DNA of 64,000 nucleotides. Source: Cryptomeria japonica (taxonomy: Eukaryota > Streptophyta > Pinopsida > Cupressales > Cupressaceae). Made by a program: the position numbers and the translations under genes. Where the stretch lies: the NCBI RefSeq assembly GCF_030272615.1, contig NC_081408.1:308081950-308145949 (forward strand), in the 5' to 3' direction. Below the pieces are notes generated by a model. The model did no database searches, was not told the origin of the DNA, and saw only the letters and a list, made by a program, of their open reading frames with translations. Below, piece by piece: positions 1 through 13,200 of this stretch; positions within the stretch are counted from its first letter, which is position 1, and each line of letters starts with the position of its first letter.

Positions 1-1134
1 GTATTGTTTTGCTTTTTCAAAGAGCTGTTGATGTACTATCAGGAAATCTATTGAGTTATGCAATCCTTCCATGGAGACCTTTCATTGATGTGGATGCTAT
101 TTAAACATTACTGGCCCCTTCCATACATGGCTCCAAACAACAGGTGCCATAAACTGTGCTTCACTGTGAAGTATCTTTGATTGTTAAATAGCATTGATAA
201 TGGGAGTGGTTGACATCCATGGGAGCATGGAGTTAGTCATAAGACATTTTATAGGGATGCATATATGGGATTGATGATGATATGATTTTGATTGATCATT
301 GCATTATGGTTAGTGCTGTGTAAGAGCAGACATAAGGTGCTTGTTTCTTTCATGTTGGAATGCAGGACCTTACACTGTTATGGGAGGTGGGATAAGTCTT
401 ATGCCTTAGGGGCATTGGATTTTTTTTACGTACAAGTCTCTGAGGCACAAGGTCATTGTGTGCCTGTTTATGTTATGAGGATATGAAACATAAGGCAAGC
501 TGCTTTCCTGTAAAATGAATAACCATAGTATTTTATATACTGTAGGAGGAGCTAAATAATATTGGAGGGTTAACATTGACCTATCATTGTTTCTTAGTAG
601 TGTGGGTATGGATGGACCCAGCATATTAGTGACTGATCATTGTCTAAATGTTAGTACTTGAGAAGAGAGTATATCATATAAAAAACATACATGATATAAG
701 TTGGTAATCAGACCATGCATTTTTTAGCTTGCCTCTTTCATTTGAAGGATCAAGAGTGCTCTCTCTTTTGATGTATTCATAAACTCAGGACATTTTGACT
801 GTAATTTCAGAAAATTTGAATCCTTTGGAAGTAATATTTGGGTGCTCTGGACATAATAATGTTGCTAGAATTCTTGGAGATGATTATACTTCACCCTGTG
901 TTTTGTGATGCCTTGCATTTTACTGGGTGTGCATCCCATATTGAGTCCATACCACTTCAATCTAGAGCCTAGACAAATGGGCACTTTTGATTCAAAGAAT
1001 TTTTGAAATGGGATGACATATCATAAAATAATTCTTGCCATATTGCATAAATTTGAACATGCATGGTAACTGAATGTGTGTGAGTTGGAAAGGAGAGGAA
1101 TTTAAAATGCTAGTTGTTTGTTCTTGTTATACAG
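1..1134 (+). other. Intron upstream of first visible PRAF exon
   Basis: No coding similarity is seen on either strand; the stretch is AT-rich and ends in a pyrimidine-rich tract and ACAG acceptor just before the exon at 1135. The preceding exons, which should encode the start codon and the N-terminal half of the PH domain, lie outside the window. No transposon boundaries were recognised here. Confidence 0.7.
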
Positions 1135-1215
1135 GCTATTTTTCAGAGGCATCCCCGGCCAGAAAAAGAGTACCAGTCTTTTTCATTAATTTACAACGAT
1201 AGATCACTGGATTTG
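1135..1215 (+). CDS. PRAF exon a (PH domain, part)
   Basis: 81 nt, phase 0 in and out, encoding 27 residues that begin AIFQRHPRPEKEYQSF, a highly conserved PH-domain stretch of PRAF proteins. Acceptor ACAG at 1131-1134; donor GTAAGG at 1216. Confidence 0.93.
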
Positions 1216-4200
1216 GTAAGGATTTATTTGTGTAACAGGTTTGAATATTCTACTGCTAGACAGATCTTAATTTTGATCACAAACTTTATCATAAATATTT
1301 TCTTCAGATTTCAAATTTTGCCTCGTCTGAATAATTGAAATAAAATTGCATCGTATTATGATTGCTAGTTAAAATTTGTGGTTCCTCAGCTTGGGGGTCA
1401 ACGGTGCTTGTGGACCTTCACTAGTGAAACTCGTTCTTTTCTTTATGCAGATATGTAAGGATAAAGATGAAGCTGAAGTTTGGTTTGTTGGTCTTAAAGC
1501 ACTGATTTCACGTGGACAGTATCGTAGACGAAAGTCAGACTCAAAAAGTGACGGTGTAGTATCATCTGAGATAAACAGCCCCAGCACTTACACTCGAATA
1601 AATTCTCCAATGCATTCTGCATTTAGTAGTATGGACAGTTTACAGAAGGTTTTATTCTCAATTCAACAATTACAATTCCTTTGATCATTAATTGCCAATT
1701 GTCTTTTTTTCTGGGTTTCAGTGGATATGTCTTTTTTGTTTGTCAAATCCTTTGTTATTACTTCATTTTTGTGTTTACTTGAACATGCCTCTATGATTGC
1801 TTATAATTGAAGTGCATCTTCTAAGCATTCTTTGTTTGTTTCTTCAGACTGTGGCAGATGTGCATCGAAGCCAGACTCCATATGGAAGCCCTCCTCGACA
1901 TGGTTTAGAAAAGGCTCTCTCTGAAGGTCTTCTCTATGCAGCACCATCAAAAGCCTTTTTCCAGTCTGCATATGTAGGAAACTATATAAATTCAGGAGCA
2001 TCAGAAGGGCGACCAGGCAGCATAAATGGACATTCTAGGGTTGCAACAGTGGATACCTTTAGAATAAGTCTTTCAAGTGCTGTAAGTTCATCTAGCCAAG
2101 GTTCAGGCCAAGATGATGCTGATGCAATGGGGGATGTCTTCTTATGGGGTGAAGGTACAGGTGATGGTGTGTTGGGAGGTGGACTTTATAGGGTTGGAAA
2201 TGAAGGTAGCTCCAAAATGGATTCACTTTTACCAAAAGCACTTGAGTCAGCTGTAGTGCTTGATGTACAGAACATTGCTTGTGGAGGTAGACATGCTTCT
2301 TTGGTCACAAAGCAGGGAGAGGTATTCTCATGGGGAGAAGAATCAGGAGGTAGACTTGGCCATGGTGTAGATGTAGATGTTCCACATCCAAAACTTGTTG
2401 AGGCTCTTGCAAATACAAATGTTGAGCTTGTAGCATGTGGGGAGTATCACAGTTGTGCTGTAACACTTTCAGGTGATTTATACACATGGGGAAATGGTAG
2501 TCATAATTATGGGATTCTTGGACATGGAAATCAAGTTAGTCACTGGGTTCCAAAAAAGGTAAATGGACCTTTGGAAGGAATACCTGTATCTTCAATTTCT
2601 TGTGGGCCATGGCACACTGCTGTAGTAACTTCTGCAGGTCAGTTGTTTACATTTGGTGATGGAACATTTGGTGTTTTGGGTCATGGAGACAATAAAAGTG
2701 CAGGTTCACCTCGAGAGGTGTTGTCACTAAAAGGGTTACGAACTGTAAGAGCAGCTTGTGGGGCATGGCACACTGCTGCAGTAGTGGAAGTTATGGTGGG
2801 ATCTTCTAACTCCAGTAACTGCTCATCTGGGAAGCTCTTTACATGGGGTGATGGTGACAAATATCGGCTTGGCCACGGGGACAAGGAACCCAGACTTGCT
2901 CCAACACTGGTAGCAGCACTTGTTGACCATAACTTCTGTCAGGTAGCTGCCGGACACAGTCTTACAGTTGCTTTGACAACTTCAGGACATGTCTTTACAA
3001 TGGGCAGCTCTGTTTATGGTCAATTGGGAAGCCCTCAAGCTGATGGCAAGCTCCCCATTCGTGTGGAGGGGAAAATCCGCAATGCCTTTGTTGAGGATAT
3101 AGCTTGTGGTGCATATCATGTAGCTGTTTTGACCTCCAAAACAGAAGTCTACACTTGGGGAAAAGGAACAAATGGGCAGCTAGGTCATGGAAATATTGAA
3201 GATGTGAATACTCCAACATTAGTAGAAGCATTAAGAGACAAACAAGTTAAAAGTGTGGTGTGTGGTTCCAGTTATACAGCAGCTATCTGTCTTCATAAGT
3301 GGGTTTCTGGTGCAGACCATTCCATGTGTTCAGGCTGCAGGCTTCCATTTGGTTTCACTAGGAAGCGCCACAACTGCTATAACTGTGGGCTTGTTTTCTG
3401 TCATGCATGCAGTTCGAAAAAGTCGCTGAAGGCATCTTTGGCACCAAACCCAAATAGGCCCTACCGTGTCTGTGATAGTTGTCTCACCAAGTTGAAAAAG
3501 GCTGCAGAGGGGGGATCTAACTCTCATTCACTGGATGTGAGAAGAGGAACTGCACATCGGCAGTCTTCTGATGTCAGTGAGAAACAAGATAAATGGGAGG
3601 CTAAGACACAGTTATCACTTTCAAGATCTTCTACTACAGAACATCTTAAACCATCTGGAACTAAATCTTCTTCCTCAAAACGAAATAGGAAACCAGAATT
3701 TCATAGCAGTCGTGTATCACCAGTTTCAAATGGTACTTCTCAGAGGGGAAGCATAAACCTTGCAACATCACTTCATCCTGTTTTGAGCTATTCAAAGAAA
3801 TTTTTCTCTGCTTCAGTTCCAGGGTCAAGAATTATGTCACGAGCAACATCCCCAGTTTCACGACGGTCCAGCCCACCGCGTTCGACAACACCAACTCCAA
3901 CATTATCTGGCCTTAAATCCGCAAACATTGTCCTTGAAGATGCTAACAAGAAAAATGACACCTTAAGCCATGAAGTTGTTAAATTGAGAGTACAGGTATG
4001 CTGGTCTTCTTTGCTGATTTAGAATTATAGGATCATACTATTTGAATGGAATTGATAGTTCCATTGCAGCTTCTGTTTTTTGATTATCAAAAGAAGATTT
4101 TTTTTTTCTGTGAAGGAAAGTTCTTATAAGATAACAAATTGTGTCAGATCTTTATTGAAGTAATCTGGGTAGTGTTTATTCTCATGAATTGTTGCAATGC

Positions 4201-7200
4201 TCATGATAATAAGCTTCAACTCTAAACATTGTACCTTGTGGGTCTGTTTGGTTTTGGTTCTTTAAGTGTATATTATATCAGATACGAAAACGAAAGTAAG
4301 TTACTTATCTCACATGTAAAGTAAGAAGGTTCACAAAGGGAAAGCAAGTATAAAAATAACATATTTTTATCCCAAATTCACAAAGTCAAAATGTCACAAG
4401 GGAGAAATTCATTATAAAAGGGACTCCTAAGCCATATCAGTGTTAAATGTTATGTTTTGGAAGTAAGGGGCTCTAGTGGACCAGTCTGAAGACTGTTTAG
4501 CCAAGGTGGCACCCATACTGGCTTGGATTAAGCTGGAGACAGCGTACATACCTTCTCAGGAAAGCAAGCCTATTTTTGTCAAGTATTAATATTAATTTAT
4601 TCTCAGAAATATTAAGTTTCTGTTCCTTTCCCAGTTTCCTTAGAATTCAGTTTTGTATTTGCAGCATTTTCAGAATTTTTAGTTTCATAGTATCATGTTT
4701 AGATTTTACACTTAACAACAAATTCTGAAATATCCCATTCCATTTCAAATTTAAGTTTCAATTATGGGTTTATAGAAAAACTTTTTTAGAATGGTCAGAA
4801 CTTAAAAAACGATTGAATTTCATTTCCAGTTGAGAATCTTAAATTGAATGTTGATACCTAGGATTTGCAATACTGCAGCCAGGTACAACTGGGTTCACAG
4901 GAGTGGTATCAGAGCCACATTTTTGTCTTCGTGGGTCAGCATCAACAATGAACACCTTCTCTAGCCATCACATTGATTATGCTAAGATTGTATTATCCGG
5001 AGAGGAAGTCATTACAATCCCATCAGAAGAAATGAAAGAGACTAGGGATGAGACAAGTCAAATTGTTTGTTGTTGTGGAAAAGAGGGGAAAGGGAAAGGG
5101 AAAGAGGAGATGGGAATGGTGGTGATTCAGGAAGAGGAAGGATACAGGAGACTGTTAGATTTGAGGAGAGAGGCTAAATGAGTTAATTGAAATCATTAAA
5201 ATTTTTTTTTTTTCTGGAAGGGAGTTTAATCAAAGAAATTGTATAAATCAGAGGTTGCTTTAGAAAATGCCTGCTCCTAAATTTGATTAGGTAAATGAAG
5301 AGATCGAACCCGGGGCTTGAATATGGAGACCAGAGTTACAGGACTCACAGAGTCTGGCCCAGACTCGGTGAGTCCCGAGGTGGGTCACCTCTGTTGAGGC
5401 CAGAGGACCCTGGATTTAGACTCAGCTGAGTCTGGCTGGGTCTGCGCAGACTCACGAGTTTGTCAGACTTGCCGAGTCCTGAGCTCCAGACTCTTCCGCC
5501 CAACAAGTAAAAAAAAGGCAAAAAAAAATTAAAAAGTCAGTGTAGTCTCCATTAGAGACAAATTTCAAGGACGTGAGGAGTGATAAAGCCAATGCAAAGC
5601 TTGGACTTTGATGGATATTCTACAAATATTATTTTCTGAGCATTAGATATCAGCCAATAGAAAAAATAAATCCCGACGCCTTTATAAAATAATAAGTGAT
5701 TCGAGCTTTTGGGGGCGCTGCCCCTCGACCCCGCCCTATACTACGGACCCCGCAAGGGGCATTGCCCCCAAAACCCCATTGAATAATTCGGGGGGAAACT
5801 GTGCCGATAAAAGTGGGGAAAATTTAACCTTTGAGTCTGATTAGGCTCCATATAACAACATTGGTCAATATTTATATCAAACTCAGATTTATGAAATTCT
5901 CTATTAAAGTTATTTCTACAAATCTGTCCAGTAATAGCTGTTCATTTATTATGATTTAGTTACTATTCAGTGTGCAAATATCTTTGTCTAGTTGAATAAG
6001 ATTGAATGCAAATATGTTGGAAGACACAGCTGATAAGGTGTACCATGTTGCAATACTTTGAGTTCTTATAAAATGTCAAGCTGGTTACAAACCAAATCTG
6101 CTCAGAAAATATTATTTTCTGAGCATTAGACATTTTGCAAATGTTTGTTATAATTGTTTGGAATATATTACAAGGACGTGGGGTGAAATCAATAAGGGTA
6201 TCTCACAGTGGTATCAGAGATTTGACCCTGCTAGCTTGTCGGGTTAAGAGTTGCAGTTGTAAGACAAAGATGAAGTCCAATCAGAATCACATTGAGGAAT
6301 TCAATATAGAGTTTATAAAGTGTTTTCAGGTGTTCCACAAATATCGAGAAGATTTTATGAATTAGATTCATCAGATTTCGACAGTCCATGTTGTTGATTT
6401 GCATTTATACTTATGTGATCAATGTAAACTTGTGTATGTGCTTCTATTTGATGAGATTATTGTGTCTTTAATGTTTATTTATTAAAGGATGCATGAAACA
6501 GGTTTTAAATCCTCAAAAAAATTTGAATCTCTTGGGTTTTTCAATTTGCCGAGTCTTGGCCAAGTCTTTGCCGAGTTTGGGCGTCGAGTTCGAGTTGGAG
6601 TCAAAAAACAGCTTTCTGAGTCCGAGCTGAGTCTGAGTCTTGTAACTATGATGGAGACTATCCTATTTTATCCTGTTAGATTATTGTCATTGATGTCAAA
6701 GGACACATCAGTGGCCTAATGGATGGAGGTTTAAGTTGTGCCAAATTTATGTCATTGTGATTGAGATTTTGTTGATCAAAGAGAGAGGCAATATAATTAT
6801 TAAATTGCACCAATAATTAATTTGGGACATCCCCCTCATTGGAGCAGCTACTTATTGGGAATTGAATTAATTTTTAATTTACTTGTTGGGGATGAAGGGG
6901 TGCATATTGGAGGGTATAAGTAGAAGACCTCTGAGGGTTATTTTTATTAAGCAATTCAAGAATAATTTTGCGTATGAAGAGTGGCAATAAGAGGATATTC
7001 AAGCTGATTTGTAAGTTCTTGAGCAGATTTATGACATATATTTGATCTCATTTTGTGAAATACATTGGAGCAAACTTATGCAAGATTGTTGAAAGACATT
7101 TCATGAAGATTTGAAAGAGGTTATGAGCAGACTTGTAAAGACATTTTGAATCAGTTTCAAGAAGTTTGCATATATTTATCATATTGAAATTTGAAGGTTG

Positions 7201-10200
7201 GTGCCTTCTATTCTAATATTTTGGGAGGTTGGTGCCTCTCATTGAAAGAGATTGGTGTCTCTTGCTGCATTGGTGTCCAGTTGTAGGGGATTGGTGTCTC
7301 CTATGGGTTGGTAACTGCAACGGTAGTTTGAAGCGGCTATTTGCTGTGGTTTTCTCCCGAAAGGGTTCCACGAAAAATCTTGTTTCTCTTTCGTGTGGAT
7401 GCATTTAATTATTTCATTGTGGTTGCTAAAATGTTATATAAGCGAAAAGTTGGTCTTATACTGATTCATCCCCCCTCTTAGTATAAGTGTGTGTGTTTCT
7501 TCACTTCCAGCTGCTTCATATGGAGGACATTAAAAATCTAATTTGCCAGGTTACACCTTGATGTGCATGGATTTCATTGGTGGCAAATGGTGAATGTAAA
7601 CAAAAAGAAGATAATACATGTGGTTAATCAGAAATAACCACATGGGACCAATTTGTGACTGGGTTTTATTGTAATTTTGAGGCCTATAGACAAAAAGGTT
7701 ACTTCTTTGTTTGCAAGACTATGAAATGATGACATACTTACTATTCTAAGGAATTTTGCCAAGGTAGCTTGCTTGTGGAGCATATTTCTTCACGAAGGGA
7801 AGTTGGCTAATTATATTGATGGACAAGTAAACAATGTCATTAAATGCATCCACTTATATTGATGGATACGTATAAGTTATTGGGAAGGACAAGTAAACAA
7901 TGTAATGTCCCCTTCTTAGCCAACATCAACCGATCAAGGTTAGTCTATCACCGATTTCTCGTAGACTAACAAGATGAATAGAGGAACCATTTAGGGTTGG
8001 TTTTCTTAGGTTTTAGACAAAATATCTAAGTGGTTCAGGAGATATCAAGGCATTATTTTGTGATATTAGAAAAGGTTGCTAAGTTAAATCAATATTTAAC
8101 TTATTTAAGGCTCCTCAAAAGTACATATTATGATTTGATTCTAGAGAGAGAGTATGGCGTCCTAGTGTAATGTACCCGTTTTTCTTGTGATCACTCAGTT
8201 GCATAGTTTTGCCTGTTAGCCATCTCCGCAAGCAATTACAGAGGCTAGGGGATGATTGGCTTTACCAAGAGGAGTCTATACTGAGTCACTTTTTGGCCTT
8301 GGTGAGTTTAAATTACATAGACTTTAGAATAATTCATTATAAAGTTACTTTTTTATAATTAGAAAAATTATAAAGTAACTTTATTAAAAAGGAGATTAAT
8401 AAAATTTAATGATGGATTATAAAATGGCCCCTTGGCACATTTCCCTAGAAGTTATAACTTAATAATATGGCCACTTTTAATGAGGAATTAGACCTTCAAT
8501 GGGTCAAACCACTTAGGGGAAGTTATTTTTTAATAAAAAGAAACATTTTAACATGTTTTTTGATGCCAAAAGTACAACACTAACCCCAAATTCGAATTAG
8601 GGTTTGATGAATGTTTAAAAGACATTGGGGGCAACATTTTATTCATCATTCATTCGATATTTGACAATTTCTTCCCTGGAGAGCTCTGCAACAGCAAACT
8701 TGATTGGAGTTTCAGGTTGAGAATGAAAACTCTCACCCTTTTTGAGTGTGTGGACGAAAACCCATTCACCTTTGCATTGAAGGAATCCTCTTTCAGGTCA
8801 TTTGGGGCCAATATCTAGAGGAAAATTCATACTTTCAACAAGAATAAATCATCTACAGAACATTTGAGCAGATTGGAACAGATTGGAGAACATTTTCCAG
8901 CAGTTACTGTGCTTTTAATGCTGGCCACACCATTCCCAGGCTGGCCGTACCCTCTTTGCTTCTCCTGTGAAGCCAATAAAATAAATTTAGAGGGCTTTGA
9001 TTCAGAAATTTGTGTGTAAATTCATTGTTGGCAGCAATTAAAGACATATCAATGGTTCTTTCAGGGAAATTTTAACACATTTGGGCTACATCAGCATTTT
9101 AATGGGGAAAAAGGGTCAATTCTGGAGGTTTCTCCTGACAAGAATTTGGAATAAACACCTGATCTGCTATTTCTTCCTTAAATTGTTTTTGATAATTATA
9201 TGTAAGGAGAATAAAACATATTGGAACAATTTGTAGCACCTGGAGGCTCCTATATTGCTTTGTGCACCACCTCTAGCATCAAAATAAGCTCATCCAGGTA
9301 GGGTGCTGGACACCTGGTAGGCCAGTTTTGGCTCTAGTTGTCTTAAATAGTCATTCTCTTGAATTTATAATTTGCTGCAATAAAATCTGAGTTTTGAAAT
9401 TTTATTTCAGTCAATCGTTTCTTTTATGTATTGCATTCTTTTGGCAAATTTTCATTGGCATAAGCAAGCAAAACCCCCAAAACTAAAAAAAAATCAAAAT
9501 TCACCTCAGACCAATAAAACAATTCGTTGGTCAAAGATTTGAAAGCAAACAAAAAAACTTCAGATTGGATCAGATTCTCAATTGGCATCTTTCACCTAGG
9601 AGAGAGAAAGTGGAGCTCACTACAATTTGTGGTTATTTGTAATATTACAAATGATATTAAAGGTGACCTTGAAAGTTAGAATTATTAAATTATGAAAAAT
9701 GACTTTATAATAGTCATTGAAAGTAATAAAGGATGAATTTAACTCAATTTGGATGCCACCTTATTTGGGACTATTAAGTCATTAAGTGAAATATTAGAAG
9801 GAGCAAATGAAGGTAAACAAAGTTATAAGTTGGGCACTAGAGGTAACCCTAATTAGGGCATACCTTTTGGGATACTATTTAAAAGAAACTTGGAGTTCAT
9901 TTTGAAAATGTCTTGGTGAAATATTTTCTTACTTTTGCCTCCTAAGAGGAGCTTGTCTGAACCTAGGGTTTATACCTGCTTGTGGGTACAAAATCCTCCA
10001 TAAGTAAATACACCTGTAGTTGTGAGAGACCATCTCAGGGCGTGCAAGGGAATTCTATTTGCAGGGATTTCATTTGTGCTTAAAAGAAGTCAGTTTAGAG
10101 GTGATTTTGCTGGTTGAAATCTGAAGGAGGTGCTTGCTTACTTGCCTAGCTGCCCCCTTTCCTTGACAGTTTGAAGTTGTTTGAAGCCCAAACTTGCTTC

Positions 10201-13200
10201 TCCAACATTGGTTATCATTAGAACTTCATCTTCAGCATGTGTGGAGTAGCCTTCAACCATTTTCAGTCGCTAGAGGGGTTTCCAACACAAAAGACCAGTC
10301 CATTTGCAGACCGTACAGCTCAAGGGTATTGGAGTTTCATTCCTACCAAACATTGGGGTTTGGTGAACCAACTTTGACCCATTTTTGGTGTCCTGATTAG
10401 ACTTATATTTTGGGCAATATTTTGAGTGGAAAGAGGCAGATTTTAAAGTGCTGCAAACATATTTCTGGGTGAGCTACTTGGCTGCCACCTTACCATTAAT
10501 CAGACCTCCTTATCTCCTGTTCTCAAGCACATCAACTACCAGATTCAGGAGTAAACTCTCTGGGTATGTCTGAATTAGTTTTGTAAGGCATTTTCTAGTC
10601 TTGGGTTATCATTATTATCAGAAAATGTTGTAAAACTTAGCCCCTAACTAAATCTGGAAATTTCAAGGACTTGGTTGCATATTTTCAATTTATTTTCAGC
10701 TTGTTTCATGAATGCAAAAATAGTTCATTTACTCAATATCATTGTTCAAACAAACAAACCATTTTGCAACTTCTGTCTAGCTCTGAAAGAAAACAGAAAA
10801 AGAAAACAAATAGTATGTTTAATTAAAAATTAACCAGCAGGTTGCTACAAACCTGTTCGTAGTGGTTCCACTTGGGGTGGGACATTACAAACAAGCTCGA
10901 AGAATACTGGACAATAAATTATTCCCATACTGTAGAAGATGAAATCAACTTTATAACCTTAGGACTATATGGACAGTTTGATTGAGACAATTGTACTAAT
11001 CCTAATTCTCTAGAGACATCATTGCTATATAGAGTCCAACATAACCAAAACAATGAGAGAAGTCTCACTTAGAGCAAATTTTTCAAATCGTAATTATAGT
11101 AGAGGATTGTAGCAGAAGCTAATTACAACACAAGTAGGATCAATGACTAGAGATTACAAATCTACAAGGTTGATTTGGGATACTGGTAACTCCAAGAGCA
11201 TCCTATCTTGTGATTGCTTGAGGACAAGCAATCTTGGGAATGGTGGATTGTCATGCCCCTGCAAAATTGCAACCAATTGCAGCTTACATAGGTGCCCATT
11301 TTCAACTAGGCCATTGAAGGTGGCACCAAAGATAATGCTAATAAGTTGGCACTAGATTTCATACTAGTGGTTTAGAATAAAGAAGAATTTAATTAAAATT
11401 AAACAAATCATCAAAGGGCAGCAAAAGTTTGTGACTCCTTCGAAGGGTCGTAGTTTGTGAAAGGTTGTGACTCCCTCAATAATAAGATATAAAGGGAGAT
11501 CATTCCATTGTGGAGAGGACATCAATTAATGGAAGAAATTATGAAGTGACATTGCAAGTAAATATTACAGCCAAAGAGGATGAAAACCCTCCAAGGAAAT
11601 TAAGAGAGGACGATTATCCTTACTTCTCCTATCAAGTTATTGGACAAAAACCCATAACTTGCCTAGGTATCAGGGATAAACATTCAAGGAAAAATAGCTG
11701 CAATTCAGAAGGAGAATTATTGTAGAAAAATCAAGGTAAGTTTATTTTTAGAATTATGTCAAAGGGATAAAACTGAATATTATAATAAAATTCATAGTTT
11801 TTTATTGTTGTAGCTATAAATATAAATACAAGTATCATTTTTGGGTTAGAATTATTGTTTAAAGGCAGAAGTAGGATTTAATGTTCTAGAAAGATACATT
11901 ACACTTAAGACCGCACTTTGTTCTTATGGTGATTATTTACATTTGCAAGTGAACTGATTTTAGTTAAAATCACGCGTTGCTGTTTTCTACATTAAGGAAG
12001 TTTAAAACTTCAGCTTGAGATAGGCTATGATAAATCAAAAAGTTTATATGCCTAACCTTGATCCTGGTTTTGTCCTTTGGTATTAATAAGAGTTACAAGT
12101 AATGTATGAAATATAATTATTTAATATATTCAAGTAACCCTTGCTTTTTATCTAGATACATTTGAATTATTATGACCGCTCACAATTTGATCATTATGCA
12201 TTGTCATGGAGAAAGATTTGCATTAATAAATTTTATTTTGGCAGGTTGATAACCTCACCCGCCGTTGCCAACTTCAAGAAGTTGAACTGGAACGCACTCG
12301 AAAACAATTGAAAGAGGCTATTGCAATAGCGGGAGAAGAAACTGACAAATGCAAGGCTGCAAAAGAGGTTATTAAGTCTCTTACTGCACAGGTAGGATTT
12401 GCCAGTGTTGATACTAGATATATTTTCTGTATTGAAGATAGATTTGTCCTATATGCTGTATTTGTTTAGTTAGTTTGTTTAATAATTTAATTAATTCCTT
12501 AGGCCTGTTTACATTGTTTGAAGGAAAATTGATTTGCTACCCTTGTTTTGTTCTTAAAATGGTCGTTGTAAATAGAATCAGGTGTGTTTTTTTGTTTGTG
12601 GAATGCCAGGACCGTATTAAGAATCGACTCTGTTTCTCTAACAACATAAAGTTCTGACATACCTGTTGTATTAATTATACATCATTACAAAATATGATAG
12701 GAAATCATAAGTTACAAGCATTATGAAATACTTGACTAGAACTTTTCACTAGATTGAAGCATGTTTTGGTATGCTTACAAAAAGTTCTGTTACTGTATCT
12801 AAAATCTCAAACTTATTTCTACTTCAGAATTGGAATAATCTGGAAGACCTGTTTACCTTTTCAAGAGTCCTTATCTGTCAAAAAAATATATAGACTCCCC
12901 ATCTTTGTTTTTCTTCATTTCTCTAAAATATACAGAAACTCTCTAGTCTTTTTTTCCCCTATGCTTTGAACTTTCTTTATGGTCCTAATTTATTTTGGTG
13001 ATTCTCTTGTGTAGTGTTCCAAATTTGATGTTTTTGTTGTTTTTTCCATTTTTACATCTTTTTGTAAGTTTTCCACTTCTGCTGATTGTAGTTTGCCAGA
13101 AGCTTCTGAAGTCTGAAATTTATTAGAAATGATCCAAAGATGCTAAATATCGATGCTTTCTGTACATCCTGTCTTGAAAAGAAATGCACTCATAATCAAC

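Larger units (their letters stand above)
5331..6650. mobile_element. Non-autonomous hAT-type element, 1.32 kb
   Basis: It begins CAGAGTTACAGGACTCA and ends with the inverted form of CATAGTTACAAGACTCA (15 of 17 match), flanked by a perfect 8-bp duplication ATGGAGAC at 5323-5330 and 6651-6658. Eight-base TSDs and CA-starting termini are typical of hAT transposons. Both ends carry clusters of GACTCGG / CCGAGTC motifs (about 5340-5490 and 6548-6640) as subterminal repeats. No transposase is present. The interior holds a GC-rich hairpin, a 27-bp palindrome and a Met-PBS-like site, so other repeats may be nested inside. Confidence 0.82.
3996..12244 (+). other. 8.2 kb intron with transposon insertions
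   Basis: Intron between the two halves of the coiled-coil coding sequence. It holds a hAT-type element, LTR/PBS remnants and a 2.99 kb solo LTR, listed separately. The stretches 3996-4440, 7530-7895 and 10895-12244 are AT-rich with no recognisable gene or element border; short ORFs there are unsupported. Confidence 0.85.
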
